A DNA stretch of 64,000 nt from CAVRQM01 sp963838805 (lineage in GTDB: Bacteria; Pseudomonadota; Alphaproteobacteria; Acetobacterales; Acetobacteraceae). A program made the translations under genes and the position numbers. The stretch spans positions 310,001-374,000 of the forward strand of contig CAWISK010000005.1 in assembly GCA_963838805.1 (NCBI GenBank). The letters run 5' to 3'. Position 1 is the stretch's first letter. Every line of letters starts with the position of its first letter. The notes beneath the pieces are model-generated. The model was not told the origin of the DNA. It made no database searches and saw only the letters and a list, made by a program, of their open reading frames with translations. Shown in pieces: positions 1-8,852 of the stretch.

Positions 1-344
1 GCCGGCCGCTGGCGGCCACGCAGCTGGTGCAGAAGAAGCTCGCCGACATGCAGACGGAGATCACGCTCGGCCTGCACGCGGCCCTGCGCGTCGGCCGATT
101 GCTGGAGGAGGGGCTGGCGACACCCGAGATGATCAGCCTGTGCAAGCGCAACAATTGCGGCAAGGCGCTCGACATCGCGCGCGTCGCGCGCGACATGCAT
201 GGCGGCAACGGCGTGTCGGACGAGTACCACGTCATCCGCCACGTGATGAACCTGGAAGCGGTCAACACCTACGAGGGCACGCATGACGTGCACGCCCTGA
301 TCCTCGGCCGCGCGCAGACCGGACTCAACGCATTCGGAGGCTGA
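1..344 (+). CDS. gcdH: Glutaryl-CoA dehydrogenase, C-terminal part (5' end outside window)
   Basis: This is the C-terminus of an acyl-CoA dehydrogenase; the frame is open from base 3 and ends at TGA 342-344. The piece starts RPLAATQLVQKKLADM and carries the family signature HGGNGVSDEYHVIRH followed by NTYEGTHDVHALILGRAQTG, which is characteristic of glutaryl-CoA dehydrogenase within this flavoprotein superfamily. The known reaction is FAD-dependent oxidation and decarboxylation of glutaryl-CoA to crotonyl-CoA in lysine, tryptophan and aromatic degradation. Only about 114 residues are visible, so the catalytic glutamate and the N-terminal domains cannot be inspected. A GTG at 27 is internal and not a start. 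Confidence 0.9.
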   Translation, partial: RPLAATQLVQKKLADMQTEITLGLHAALRVGRLLEEGLATPEMISLCKRNNCGKALDIARVARDMHGGNGVSDEYHVIRHVMNLEAVNTYEGTHDVHALILGRAQTGLNAFGG

Positions 345-1474
345 GCGCAGCGGCGACGCTGCCGGAGCCGGCTTCGCAACCGGTTCAGCCGCCCTGCCGC
401 CATTTCCGCGCATGCGGCGGCTGTCTGATGCAGCACTGGCCGGATGCGGAGTACGCGGTCTGGAAAGCCGGCCAAGTCGCGGCAGGCCTGACCAGAGCAG
501 GATTTTCGACCGCCGTCTCGCTCTCGTCGCGCACGCCTCCGCATCGCGTCGCCGCATGGACCTCGCGTTGAGCGCGAGGGGCCGGGCACGATTCTCGTCG
601 GCCTGCATGCGCCGCGCTCCAAGGCTGTCATGGACCTGCGCGAGTGCCACGTTCTCCACCCGACACTGTTCGCCTTGCTGCGCGCCGTTGCGGACGTTGC
701 TGCCGACGCTGCTCTGCATTCCGCCGCGACGGCGGGCGCGATCGTGAATCTGCTCGACAGCAGGCCCGGACCTGCTACTGCGCCTCGATGGGCCCGGTCA
801 CGGCTCGGCCGACCGGACGCGCCTCGCCGCTTTCGCCTCTGCGCATGGCATCGCGCGTATTGCCTGTGCCACCGGCCAGGGCGCAGCCGGAGATCGCCTG
901 CCAGCTCCGCCCCGTCTCTCGTCACTTTCGCCGGTGTTCCGGTCGCCCCGCCGCCCGGCGCCTTCCTCCAGGCGTCGTGCGAGGGCGAGCAGGCCATCAC
1001 CGATGCCGTGCTGGCCGGCCTGCCGGACAAGCTCGCACGGCGCGCCTGGATCGCCGAACTCTTCGCCGGCTGCGGCACGCTCACCTTTCCGCTCGCCAGG
1101 CGCGCGCGTGTCGTCGCCTACGAGGGCGACGAGGCCGCCATCCTCGCCCTCCGCTCCGCCGCCAATGCGGCAGGGCTGGCCGGGCGGGTCACCGCGACCA
1201 TCGCGACCTGGCCCGCCGTCCGCTGCTCGCGGCGGATCTCGCCGGCTGTGCGGCCGTGGTGCTCGACCCGCCCCATGCCGGCGCACTGCCGCAAGTGACC
1301 GAACTCGCCCGCGCCGGCGTGCCGCGCATCGTCTATGTGAGCTGCAACCCGGCCGCCCTGGCGCGTGATGCCGCCGTTCTGCACGCTTCCGGCTATCGCC
1401 TGCTGGCGGCGACTGCTATCGACCAGTTCCTCTGGTCAGCCCGCGTGGAGAGCGTCAGCGTGTTTGCCCGATGA
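345..1474 (+). pseudogene. Decayed 23S rRNA (uracil-C5) methyltransferase of the RumA/RlmD type
   Basis: Pieces of one class I SAM-dependent RNA methyltransferase appear in order but in changing plus-strand frames. From about 385 comes the iron-sulfur motif CRHFRACGGCLMQHW, then RRRMDLALSARG near 550. GTILVGLHAPRSKAVMDLRECHVLHP follows in the next frame near 590-660. The SAM-binding stretch AELFAGCGTLTFPLA is at about 1050, and VLDPPHAG plus the catalytic SCNP motif lie at about 1255-1350, with the end at TGA 1472-1474. At least five frame changes are needed. The N-terminal TRAM domain expected before the cysteine cluster is missing, because gcdH ends immediately upstream. This points to a non-functional remnant, although part of the damage could be sequencing indels. 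Confidence 0.8.
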
Positions 1475-1477
1475 GTC

Positions 1478-1940
1478 TTGACGATAGCGCCCGAATCACC
1501 CGAACCACCCCGATATCGCACCGTTGCTGGCGGCCTCGGAAGCGTTCTCCGCCTCGCTCTATCCGCCCGAGAGCAATCACATGGTCGGGCTGGATGCGCT
1601 GCTGCGCCCGGAGGTGACGTTCCTGGTGGCGCGCCTGGTCGGACGCGCCGTCGGTTGCGGCGCCCTGGTGGGCACGGGCGAGGGAATCGCCGAACTGAAG
1701 CGCATGTTCGTGTCCGACAGCGCGCGCGGCCAGGGCGTCGGCCGCGCCGTGCTCGCGGCGCTGGAGGAGCGGGCGCGCGCCCAGGGTATCCGCCTCATCC
1801 AGCTCGAAACCGGTCCCCAGTCGCTCGGCGCCTTGGCCCTGTACCGCGCCGCCGGCTACGCCGAGCGCGGCCCGTTCGGCGCCTATGCGCCGGACCCGTT
1901 CAGCGTCTTCATGGAAAAGCGCCTGCCCCCGCGGCCTTGA
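1478..1940 (+). CDS. GNAT-family N-acetyltransferase, N-terminus frameshifted
   Basis: This is a small GNAT acetyltransferase. The acetyl-CoA binding motif A is visible as ELKRMFVSDSARGQGVGRA with the R/Q-G-x-G-V-G loop, followed by the typical C-terminal strand-helix with LYRAAGYAERGPFGAY. The frame giving most of the protein opens downstream of a stop and has a TTG at 1524. The likely true N-terminus, LTIAPESP, lies in another frame from TTG 1478, and homology moves to HPDIAPLLAASEAF near 1500, so one indel is suspected. An ATG at 1471 overlapping the previous stop leads into the wrong frame. The substrate is unknown; the family acetylates amines or protein termini in the cytoplasm. Confidence 0.75.
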
Positions 1941-1970
1941 CCGGCCCACCCCGACGCGCCACGTCAAGCC

Positions 1971-2207
1971 ATGCCCAGATCGGACATCATCGACGTCACT
2001 CTCGACGGCAGGGTGCTCGGGCCGGAGCCGACCCCGTTCTCGGCGCGGTTGCTGCGTGGCGCCATCATCGTCGCCGTGCTGCTCGGCGCCGCTGGGGTGG
2101 CCTTCCTCGCGCTGTGGCTGGCGCTGCTCCTGATCCCGATTGCGCTGGCGGCGGCCGGAGTGGCTTGGCTCGCCTGGCGCTGGAGGCTGTGGCAGGAGCG
2201 CGGCTGA
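1971..2207 (+). CDS. Small two-helix membrane protein, unknown function
   Basis: This is a 78-residue protein not recognised as a named family. About 28 residues of hydrophilic N-terminus (including a DIIDVTLDGRVLG stretch) precede two closely spaced hydrophobic segments at roughly residues 28-48 and 50-68. It ends in a Trp/Arg-rich tail (WLAWRWRLWQERG), as is usual at an inner-membrane interface. It starts 30 bases after the GNAT stop on the same strand and could be co-transcribed. It converges on the flavin oxidoreductase gene, whose stop begins 3 bases downstream. It could be a spurious frame, but the clean amphipathic layout and tight spacing favour a real gene. Confidence 0.55.
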   Translation: MPRSDIIDVTLDGRVLGPEPTPFSARLLRGAIIVAVLLGAAGVAFLALWLALLLIPIALAAAGVAWLAWRWRLWQERG

Positions 2208-2210
2208 GAG

Positions 2211-3240
2211 CTACTCGGCGGCGAGCCGCGTCGCTCCCGCCAATCCCCAAGCCTCCGCCAGCAGCGCATAGGACCGCCGACGCGCTTCCGGGTCGTGCGT
2301 CGTGCTCAGCACCGCGACCTCATCCGCGACCAACTCATCTGCGAGCGCTCGCAGTTGCGCCGCGACCTGCGGCCCGGTCCCAAGGATCGCCCGCTGCCGC
2401 ACCCGCGCCAGCCGCGCGCGCTCCGCATCGGAATAGACCTGCCCCGCCGCCGCTTCCGGCGAGGGGAGCGGCTCGAACACCCCACGATCACGCCCCAGCC
2501 GCCATGCGGCGCGCGAGCCGAACTGCCATTCCGCTTCCGCCTCGGTGTCGGCCGCCAGCGCCCAGACGCACACCCCGGCGAGCGGCTCGGGAGTGGTGGG
2601 CACTCGGCTTGTAGAGCTCTCGGTAGAGAGCAAGTGCCTCGGCCGCACCCGCGCCATCCGTGATGAAATGCGCGAAGCAGTATGGCAGGCCAAAATGGGC
2701 CGCGACCTGCGCGCCGTAATCGGAGCTTCCCAGCACCCAAACTTCCGGCACGCCCGGCCCGCGCGGCTGCGCGGTCACGCTTCGGAATGGATGCCGCTCA
2801 TCCAGCGCCTCGCCCGCCAGCCACGCCAGCAGATCGCGGACCTGTGCAGGGAACAGCTCGGCCGCCCGTTCCGCGTTGGGGTTCAGTGCGTGCGCGGTGA
2901 GCCCATCCGAGCCCGGCGCGCGGCCCACGCCCAAATCGATTCGGCCCGGTGCTATCGCCTCCAGCACACGGAACTCCTCGGCCACCTTCAGCGCGGCATA
3001 GTGCGGCAGCATCACGCCGGCGCTGCCGACGCGGATGCGCTGCGTGGTCGCCGCGATGGCGGCGATCAGCACCTCCGGCGCGCTGCCCGCAACGCTGTCG
3101 CTGTTGTGGTGCTCGGAGACCCAGTAGCGATGATACCCCAGCGCCTCGCAATGCCGCGCGAGCGCCAGGCTCTCGCGGATCGACGCATCGGGCGATCGGC
3201 CAGTGACGATCGTGGACTGGTCCAGCACGGAGAGGCGCAT
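2211..3240 (-). CDS. LLM-class flavin-dependent oxidoreductase, frameshifted
   Basis: This is a luciferase-like (LLM) flavin monooxygenase of the MsnO8-like subgroup. It begins MRLSVLDQSTIVTGRSP at ATG 3240 and carries the family features YHRYWVSEHHNSDSVAGSAPEV, RIRVGSAGVMLPHYA and RIDLGVGRAPGSD. About two thirds of the way along, near 2600-2690, the homology leaves this frame (ELYKPS) and resumes in another (PLAGVCVWALAADTEAEAEW), running to TAG at 2211. Together the pieces make about 340 residues, the family's usual length. Members use reduced FMN to oxygenate small organic substrates; the substrate here cannot be inferred. One indel, possibly a sequencing error, separates the halves. Confidence 0.8.
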
Positions 3241-3254
3241 CGGCAGGTCCCGCT

Positions 3255-3720
3255 TCAGAAGCTCACATAGCCGAAAGTGGCGCGCAGCAGCGCATAGACC
3301 AGCCCGCCCACCAGAAACCCGACCAGCGTGTCGTTGATGCGCACGGATTGCAGATCGCCGCCCGCCCGCAGCTCCAGCTTCTCGTGATCGTGGCACCCTA
3401 CCAATGCATCACCACCTCGGCGATGAAATCGGCCAGTTGCACCTGGCCCCGGCAGCAGCCGGCCGGTGATCGCCTCGGCGGCCCCCTTCAACCGCGCGCG
3501 CCGGGATCGGACTCGAGCACAGTGCCCAGATTGCCGAGGGCGCCGGCGATCAGCGCCTGCGTGCGGCCACCCGGCCGCGCCGCGTCCTGCTCAGCGCCAG
3601 CCGCAACCGCGACCAGACACCCCATATCCAGGCTTGCAGGCTCGGTTGTGCGAACACCCGGCGCAGTGTGCGGCCGATTTCGGCTGCGCGTATCGGTCTC
3701 GCCACACCCGCAGGCGTTGG
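3255..3720 (-). pseudogene. DUF445 (YjiN-like) membrane protein, C-terminal remnant
   Basis: The last third of a DUF445 protein can be read on the minus strand in several frames. RVFAQPSLQAWIWGVWSRLRLAL lies around 3600-3665, QLADFIAEVVMHW around 3410-3440, and EKLELRAGGDLQSVRINDTLVGFLVGGLVYALL runs into a final hydrophobic segment ending at 3255. The conserved end of this family is a loop resembling G-x-DLQ-x-IRINGTLVGG followed by a transmembrane helix, which matches. No N-terminal part is present: upstream is the separate DUF6494 gene. Several frame changes and the missing 5' part indicate a broken gene. The family is a little-studied inner-membrane protein. Confidence 0.65.
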
Positions 3721-3736
3721 AGAAGTTTCGATCGGA

Positions 3737-3931
3737 TCAGCGAAATTCGATCGTGTGCTCGATCACGTGCTGCAGCGAAGGCGTGTCCGGCGATGTCAGG
3801 CTCATCTTGAGCCGCAGCCGCCCACCGGCACCGGCGCCTTCGCGCACGACACGCTCGATCTCGCGCTGCGAGGTGACGCCGACTTCCTTGAGGAACTTGC
3901 GGAGCGCCATGTTCAACTGGTCCTCATCCAC
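3737..3931 (-). CDS. DUF6494 family small protein
   Basis: This 64-residue protein reads MDEDQLNMALRKFLKEVGVTSQREIE followed by a basic region and a C-terminal beta-like tail with LKMSLTSPD. That matches the small DUF6494 family, which is widespread in Proteobacteria and has no assigned function. The start is GTG at 3931, supported by AGGAGA about eight bases upstream. No signal peptide or membrane segment is visible, so it is probably cytoplasmic. It lies between the DUF445 remnant and the vitamin B6 module, with about 145 bases of non-coding sequence on its 5' side (3932-4075). Confidence 0.7.
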   Translation of the reverse strand: MDEDQLNMALRKFLKEVGVTSQREIERVVREGAGAGGRLRLKMSLTSPDTPSLQHVIEHTIEFR

Positions 3932-4075
3932 GGGCCATCTCCTGTTGACTGCATCGGCGAGCGAAGCCAGGCGGCGAGAGGCATCCCGCCGTCCACGAGG
4001 CCGGCCGAGGCCGGCACGCAGCGCGGGGCCGACGGCTTCCTATAGCATCCTTTCCGTAGCGCGGCCCATCGACGC

Positions 4076-5242
4076 TCAGCCGATCACCTGCATCACCGCC
4101 TCGACCGCGCGGCCGGCATCACACCGGACGCCAAGGCGACGCAATGCCACGGCAAGTGCGGTCACGGCGATGACGGCATAGAGGGGTTCGGCCGTGGACC
4201 CCATATGGCCAATCCGCAGCAGCTTGCCGCGTGTCTCGCCGCGCCCATCGGACAGCACGACGCCCAGGCTGTCGCGTGTCGCGGCAAGAATATCGGTACT
4301 GGTCACGCTATCGGGGATGCGCAGCGCCGTGGTCGTGGGCGACGCGATCTCCTCGCGCGCCGGCCATAGCTGCAATCCCAGGGCGCGCACGCCCGCCCGG
4401 CACGCGCGGGCCGTGAGTGCATGGCGCTCCCAGACCGCTTCCGGCCCCTCGTCGAAATAGAGATCGATAGCCGCGTCCAAGCCGTTCACCTCGGCGATCG
4501 ACGGCGTGAAGGGGAACGGCTCGCCGGCCCGCCAGCTGTTTTCCCAGTCGCTCAGGCTCAGCACCGAGGCGCGCGGCGCGTTCGGGTTGGCGCGGATCTG
4601 TGCCCAGGCGCGTGGCGAGACGGCCATGATCGTAAGTCCCGGCGCGCCGCCCAGGCATTTGCCGGGGCCGGTGATAAACACGTCCGCGGAACAGTCATCG
4701 GGATGGATGTCCATGCCGGCAAAGGACGACACCGCATCCACCAGCAGCAGCGCGCCGTGTTCGCGGACGATGGTGCCGATCTCGCGGATCGGGTTGATCG
4801 TGCCGGAGGGCGTGTCGTGATGCACCACGCTGACCAGCTTCGTCTCCGGCCGCTGCCGCAAAGCGTCGGCAACACGCTCAGGGTCCACCGCCTCGTTGAA
4901 CGGCACCACGACCTCGACCACCTCGCGCGCGTGGCGCCGCGCCCAGTGGGTGAAGCCTGCGCCGTACACACCGGACACGAGGTTCAGCACCAGGTCGTCC
5001 GGGCCGATCAGCGACGCCGCCGCCGCCTCGATGCCGGGCGCCGGCTCGCAATGCAGGATCAGCGCCGGCTCGCTCGCCCGCAGCGCCCGCGCGGTCTTGC
5101 GCGCGAGGGCCTCGTAAAACTCCTGGAACGCGATGTCGTAGTCGTATGGCAGCGGCCGCGACATGGCCCGGCTGACCGCTGGATAGGCGGACACCGGACC
5201 GGCCGAGAGGATCGCGACCGGGTCGCGCAGGCGATTGCCCAT
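4076..5242 (-). CDS. ppaT: Pyridoxamine-pyruvate aminotransferase
   Basis: This is a class V PLP-dependent aminotransferase of about 388 residues. It strongly resembles Mesorhizobium loti pyridoxamine-pyruvate transaminase, which converts pyridoxamine and pyruvate to pyridoxal and alanine in vitamin B6 degradation. Shared blocks are AILSAGPVSAYPAVSRAM, LPYDYDIAFQEFYE, LNLVSGVYGAGF, VVHHDTPSGTINPI, the PLP lysine motif TGPGKCLGGAPG (Lys near residue 195), FPFTPSIAEVNGLD and ASPTTTALRIP. The similarity is judged from memory of that sequence. Start chosen at ATG 5242 (MGNRLRDP) because AGGAGA lies eight bases upstream; the ATG at 5263 has no such site. It follows a GMC oxidase gene by 20 bases on the same strand. 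The alternative is another alanine-glyoxylate aminotransferase relative. Confidence 0.85.
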   Translation of the reverse strand: MGNRLRDPVAILSAGPVSAYPAVSRAMSRPLPYDYDIAFQEFYEALARKTARALRASEPALILHCEPAPGIEAAAASLIGPDDLVLNLVSGVYGAGFTHWARRHAREVVEVVVPFNEAVDPERVADALRQRPETKLVSVVHHDTPSGTINPIREIGTIVREHGALLLVDAVSSFAGMDIHPDDCSADVFITGPGKCLGGAPGLTIMAVSPRAWAQIRANPNAPRASVLSLSDWENSWRAGEPFPFTPSIAEVNGLDAAIDLYFDEGPEAVWERHALTARACRAGVRALGLQLWPAREEIASPTTTALRIPDSVTSTDILAATRDSLGVVLSDGRGETRGKLLRIGHMGSTAEPLYAVIAVTALAVALRRLGVRCDAGRAVEAVMQVIG

Positions 5243-5262
5243 CGAGATCATCTCCTGTTGCA

Positions 5263-6898
5263 TCACGGCACGGCCGGCGGCAGCGGCGCGCGGCCGCGGA
5301 TCAAATCCGATGCGCGCTCGGCGATCATCACGACGGGCGCGTTGATGTTGCCGCCCGGCAGGTCGGGCATCACCGCTGCATCGACCACGCGCAGGCCGTC
5401 GATGCCGCGGACGCGCAGCGCCGGATCGACCACCGCGAGCGGATCGCCATCGGTGCCCATGCGGCAGGTGCCGGCGGGATGGTGGACAGTGATGGCGGTC
5501 TTGCGGACATGCGCATCGATCTGCTCGTCGCTTACGCAATCCGGTCCCGGGGCGATCTCTCGGTCCACATACGGGACCATCGCCGGCTGTGCCGCAATCT
5601 CGCGCACCATCCGCACCGCGCGGCGCAGCGTGGTCCAGTCGCGTTCCGTGCCGAGGAAGTTCTGGTGGATGCGCGGCGCCGTTGCGGGATCGGTGGAGGC
5701 GAGGCTCACGCTGCCGCGGCTTTCCGGATGGATCAGCACGGTGCGCGCGGCAAAGCCGTCCGGAAACGCTTGCTTGATCGGTGCCAGGTACGGCCACGCG
5801 CCCAGCGGAGCGGCGGTCAGCAGAAGCTGAATGTCCGGCAACGTGCTGTCGGGGCCGCTACGCAAAAATGCCGTAAGTCCGCCGGGTACATCCGACGCGA
5901 AGCCGCTCCCCGGCGCATAGGCCCGCGCCAGCGCCCAGGCGATGCGGTCGTAGCGCATCATACGGCGGAACGGGCCCGGCTGCTTGCGGTGATACATCAC
6001 GATTGCCGAGACGTGGTCCTGCAGGTTGCGCCCCACGCCCGGCAAGCGCCACACGCACCTCGATGCCATGCGCGCGAAGCTGGTCGGGATCGCCGACGCC
6101 CGACAGCATAAGCAGTTGCGGCGAGTTGATGACTCCGACGGCCAGGATCACCTCGCGCGCCGCGCGTGCGAGGTGATCCTGGCCGTCACGCAAATACTCG
6201 ACGCCCGTTGCGCGACCGTTTTCGATCAGGACGCGCGTGGTCAGCGCGCGGACCTGGACCGACAGATTGCGCCGCCGCAGCGCCGGGCGCAGGTAGGCGG
6301 TCACGGCACTGCACCGCCGCCCGCGCCGGATGGTCATCTGCAACGGGCTGAAGCCTTCCTGATTGGTGCCGTTGTAGTCTTCGGTCCAGGGATGCCCCGC
6401 CGCCCTCGCGGCCGCGAAATAGGCGGGCACCAGCGAGTCCTGGTAACGGCAGCGTTGTACCGTAATCGGGCCATCACCGCCGCGCGTGGTGCTCGCACCG
6501 CCTTCCCAGGATTCCTGGCGGCGGAAATACGGCAGCGCGTGCGCATAGGACCAATCAGTCAGGCCGTATTGCCGCGCCCAGCGGTCGTAGTCGCCGGGAT
6601 GGCCACGCACATGCGCCATTGCGTTGGTGGACGATGACCCGCCCACGACCTTGCCGCGCGCGCACTCGACACGGCGGTTGTCAACATTGGCCTCGGGCTC
6701 GCAGAAATACATCCAGTCGTGCAGGCGCTTCTGCAGGATCTTGCCCCAGCCGAGCGGGATGTGAATCCAGGGATCGCGGTCCCAGCCGCCTGCCTCAAGC
6801 AGCAAAACCTTGCAATCCCGGTCCTCGCTGAGCCGTGCCGCGAGCGTGCAACCCGCCGAACCCGCGCCCACGATGACGTAGTCGTATTCCTCAGCCAT
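5263..6898 (-). CDS. GMC-family FAD oxidoreductase (choline dehydrogenase-like), frameshifted
   Basis: This is a glucose-methanol-choline oxidoreductase of about 540 residues. It begins MAEEYDYVIVGAGSAGCTLAARL (Rossmann FAD motif GAGSAGC) at ATG 6898. It shows GKVVGGSSSTNAMAHVRG (GMC signature 1) and INSPQLLMLSGVGDP (signature 2). Near 6045 the frame changes: homology continues as LPGVGRNLQDHVSAIVMYH and runs to VHHPAGTCRMGTDGDPLAVVDPALRVRG (active-site histidine region) and the C-terminal NAPVVMIAERASDL, ending at 5263. These enzymes oxidise primary alcohols to aldehydes. Next to the pyridoxamine aminotransferase it could oxidise pyridoxine or a related alcohol, but that is an inference. It is divergent from a second, truncated GMC gene. 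Confidence 0.85.
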
Positions 6899-8087
6899 GC
6901 GCTGCCACACGCTTGAGGCCGCGCTGGTCTTACGTCTCGCTGTCGCACGCGTTCCGGCGCTGTGCCCTCCCGATGCTGCAGCCGAGCGACGCGCTCAACC
7001 CGTGACGCGCGCCTATATGCAAGCGGGGTATTCGCTTGGCGCACCGTCGCTCGCCTCGCATAACATCGGATCGCTTGCCGGTGTCACGGCCAATACGCTC
7101 ACCATAAGCGACGGTCGCCGAGCGAGCGTGGCAGATGCCTACCTGTCCCACGCCGCGCGTCGGCCGAATCTTTCGGTGATGACCGGCACGGTCGCGGAGC
7201 AATTGCTTATCGAGCGCGACCATGTGCGTAGCGTTCTGGTCCGCTGTAACGGGGCGGAGATGCTGCTGGAGGCCGACACGATCGTGTCCTGTCTCGGCGT
7301 AATCGCCTCGCCGCTTCTGCTGATGCGCTCCGGGGTAGGCGAACCGGAAGCGCTCGCGCGAGCCGATGTGCGCTGCACGCATGATCTGCCGCAGGTCGGC
7401 CGGAACCTGCACGACCACCTGCTTGCGGCCGGAAACGTCTATACGTCGCGCCGCCCGGTGCCACCGTCGCGGCGACAGCACTCCGAGTCGCTGATGTATC
7501 TGCACGCTGACAATCCCGCACGCGCCCATGGAGCGCCGGATAGCGTGCTGGCCTGCGTCGTGCTGCCTGTGGTGACGGAGTGCTTCGCGGCTCCACCAAT
7601 CGGCAGTGCCTATACGATCATGTGCGGCGCCACCCATCCGACCAGCCGCGGCGCGGTGCAATTGAGCGGCCCGGCCGCCGCCGACACGCCGATCATCGAT
7701 CCGGCGTATCTTACGACCGAGCACGACCGCACCACCTTTCGTCGCAGTCTGCGCCTGGCACGGGAGGTCGGAGGCGCCATCGCATTGAACGAGTGGCGGG
7801 CGGAGGAGAGGCTGCCCGGAGCGTCCGTGCAGTCCGATGCCGACATTGATTTCTTTCTCGCCCGCGCCGCCATGACGCATCATCATCCGGTCGGCACCTG
7901 CGCTCTTGGCACCGTTGTCGATGCGAATTTGCGCGTGCACGGGCTGGACAATCTGTTCGTCGTCGATGCCTCGGTGAGCCCGCGCATCACCAGCGGCCCG
8001 GTGAACGCCGGCGTGGTGGCCATCGCGGAAACCTGGGCAGGCGATTTCTGGAACCAATCGGAATTGCGCACGGAGCAAGCGACATGA
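6897..8087 (+). pseudogene. N-terminally truncated GMC oxidase, pyridoxine 4-oxidase-like
   Basis: The C-terminal two thirds of a GMC flavoenzyme lie in an intact frame. The FAD-binding GxGxxG motif and GMC signature 1 are absent, and recognisable homology starts at about 6970. Visible blocks are NTLTISDGRRASVADAYL, VIASPLLLMRSGVGEP (signature 2), QVGRNLHDHLLAAGN, GATHPTSRGAVQL, MTHHHPVGTCALGT (active-site region) and a closing DNLFVVDASVSP. This pattern resembles M. loti pyridoxine 4-oxidase as remembered, and the stop overlaps the start of the pyridoxal 4-dehydrogenase gene (ATGA). About 160 residues are missing, with the break next to the divergent GMC start at 6898. Without the FAD domain it should be inactive. 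A missing assembly segment could explain the gap. Confidence 0.7.
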
Positions 8088-8827
8088 ACAAGCTGGACGG
8101 CAAGGTGGCACTGGTCAGCGGTGCCGCGCAGGGGATCGGCCGCGCCATCGCCGAGCGACTGGCCCGAGACGGGGCGCGGTTCGTCATCGCCGACCTGAAT
8201 CGCGATAAGGCCGCCGAGGTGGCTTCGGCCTGCGGCGGCGGCGCCTTCGCGCTGTCCTGCGACGTCAGCGATCCGGCTCAGGTCGGCGCGCTGTTCACGG
8301 CAGCGGGACAACGGGCCGGGCGGGTGGACGTGCTGGTGAACAACGCCGCCATCGTCCCGTTCATCGCCTGGGACGAGGTCGACCTCGCGCATTGGCAGCG
8401 GATCATCTCGGTCAACCTGACCGGCACGTTCCTGATGTGCCGCGCCGGTTCGGACATGATGCGCAGGCTTGGCACGCAGGGACGCATCATCAACATGTGT
8501 TCCAACAGCTTGCTCGCCGGGACTCCCAACATGGCGGCCTACGTGGCCTCGAAGGGCGGCGTGTTCGGGCTGACGCGGGCACTCGCGACCGAACTCGGGA
8601 AATACGGGATCACGGTCAACGCCATCATGCCGGGCCTCGTCGCCTCCAAGGGCGCGATGGCAACACCACACAAGGACTCGTTCGAGTTCGTCGAGATGCT
8701 GCAGGCGCTGAAGGGCCACGGCCGCCCGGAGGACATCGCACCGGCGGTGGCGTTCCTCGCCTCGGACGATGCACATTGGATCACCGGCCAGACGCTGAAC
8801 GTGGATGGCGGCATGGCGCGCTGGTGA
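8084..8827 (+). CDS. pldh: Pyridoxal 4-dehydrogenase, SDR family
   Basis: This 247-residue classical short-chain dehydrogenase has the cofactor motif GAAQGIGRA (residues about 13-21), VNNAAIV, and the catalytic Tyr-x-x-x-Lys as AYVASKGG. It matches M. loti tetrameric pyridoxal 4-dehydrogenase closely, as remembered, especially VPFIAWDEVDLAHWQRII, LLAGTPNMAAYVASKGGVFG, SFEFVEMLQALKGHGRPEDI and DDAHWITGQTLNVDGGM. That enzyme oxidises pyridoxal with NAD to 4-pyridoxolactone, the step after the aminotransferase and oxidase reactions. The ATG overlaps the preceding truncated oxidase stop by four bases, which suggests translational coupling. The 4-pyridoxolactonase needed next is not in this window. 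Confidence 0.85.
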   Translation: MNKLDGKVALVSGAAQGIGRAIAERLARDGARFVIADLNRDKAAEVASACGGGAFALSCDVSDPAQVGALFTAAGQRAGRVDVLVNNAAIVPFIAWDEVDLAHWQRIISVNLTGTFLMCRAGSDMMRRLGTQGRIINMCSNSLLAGTPNMAAYVASKGGVFGLTRALATELGKYGITVNAIMPGLVASKGAMATPHKDSFEFVEMLQALKGHGRPEDIAPAVAFLASDDAHWITGQTLNVDGGMARW

Positions 8828-8852
8828 CGGTGAGCGTTCCGGCCGTTGTCTG

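Noticed and set aside
269..1084. Minus-strand frame of 271 codons over the RumA-like region
   Set aside because: No motif on the minus strand, whereas the plus strand shows the ordered RumA blocks in shifting frames.
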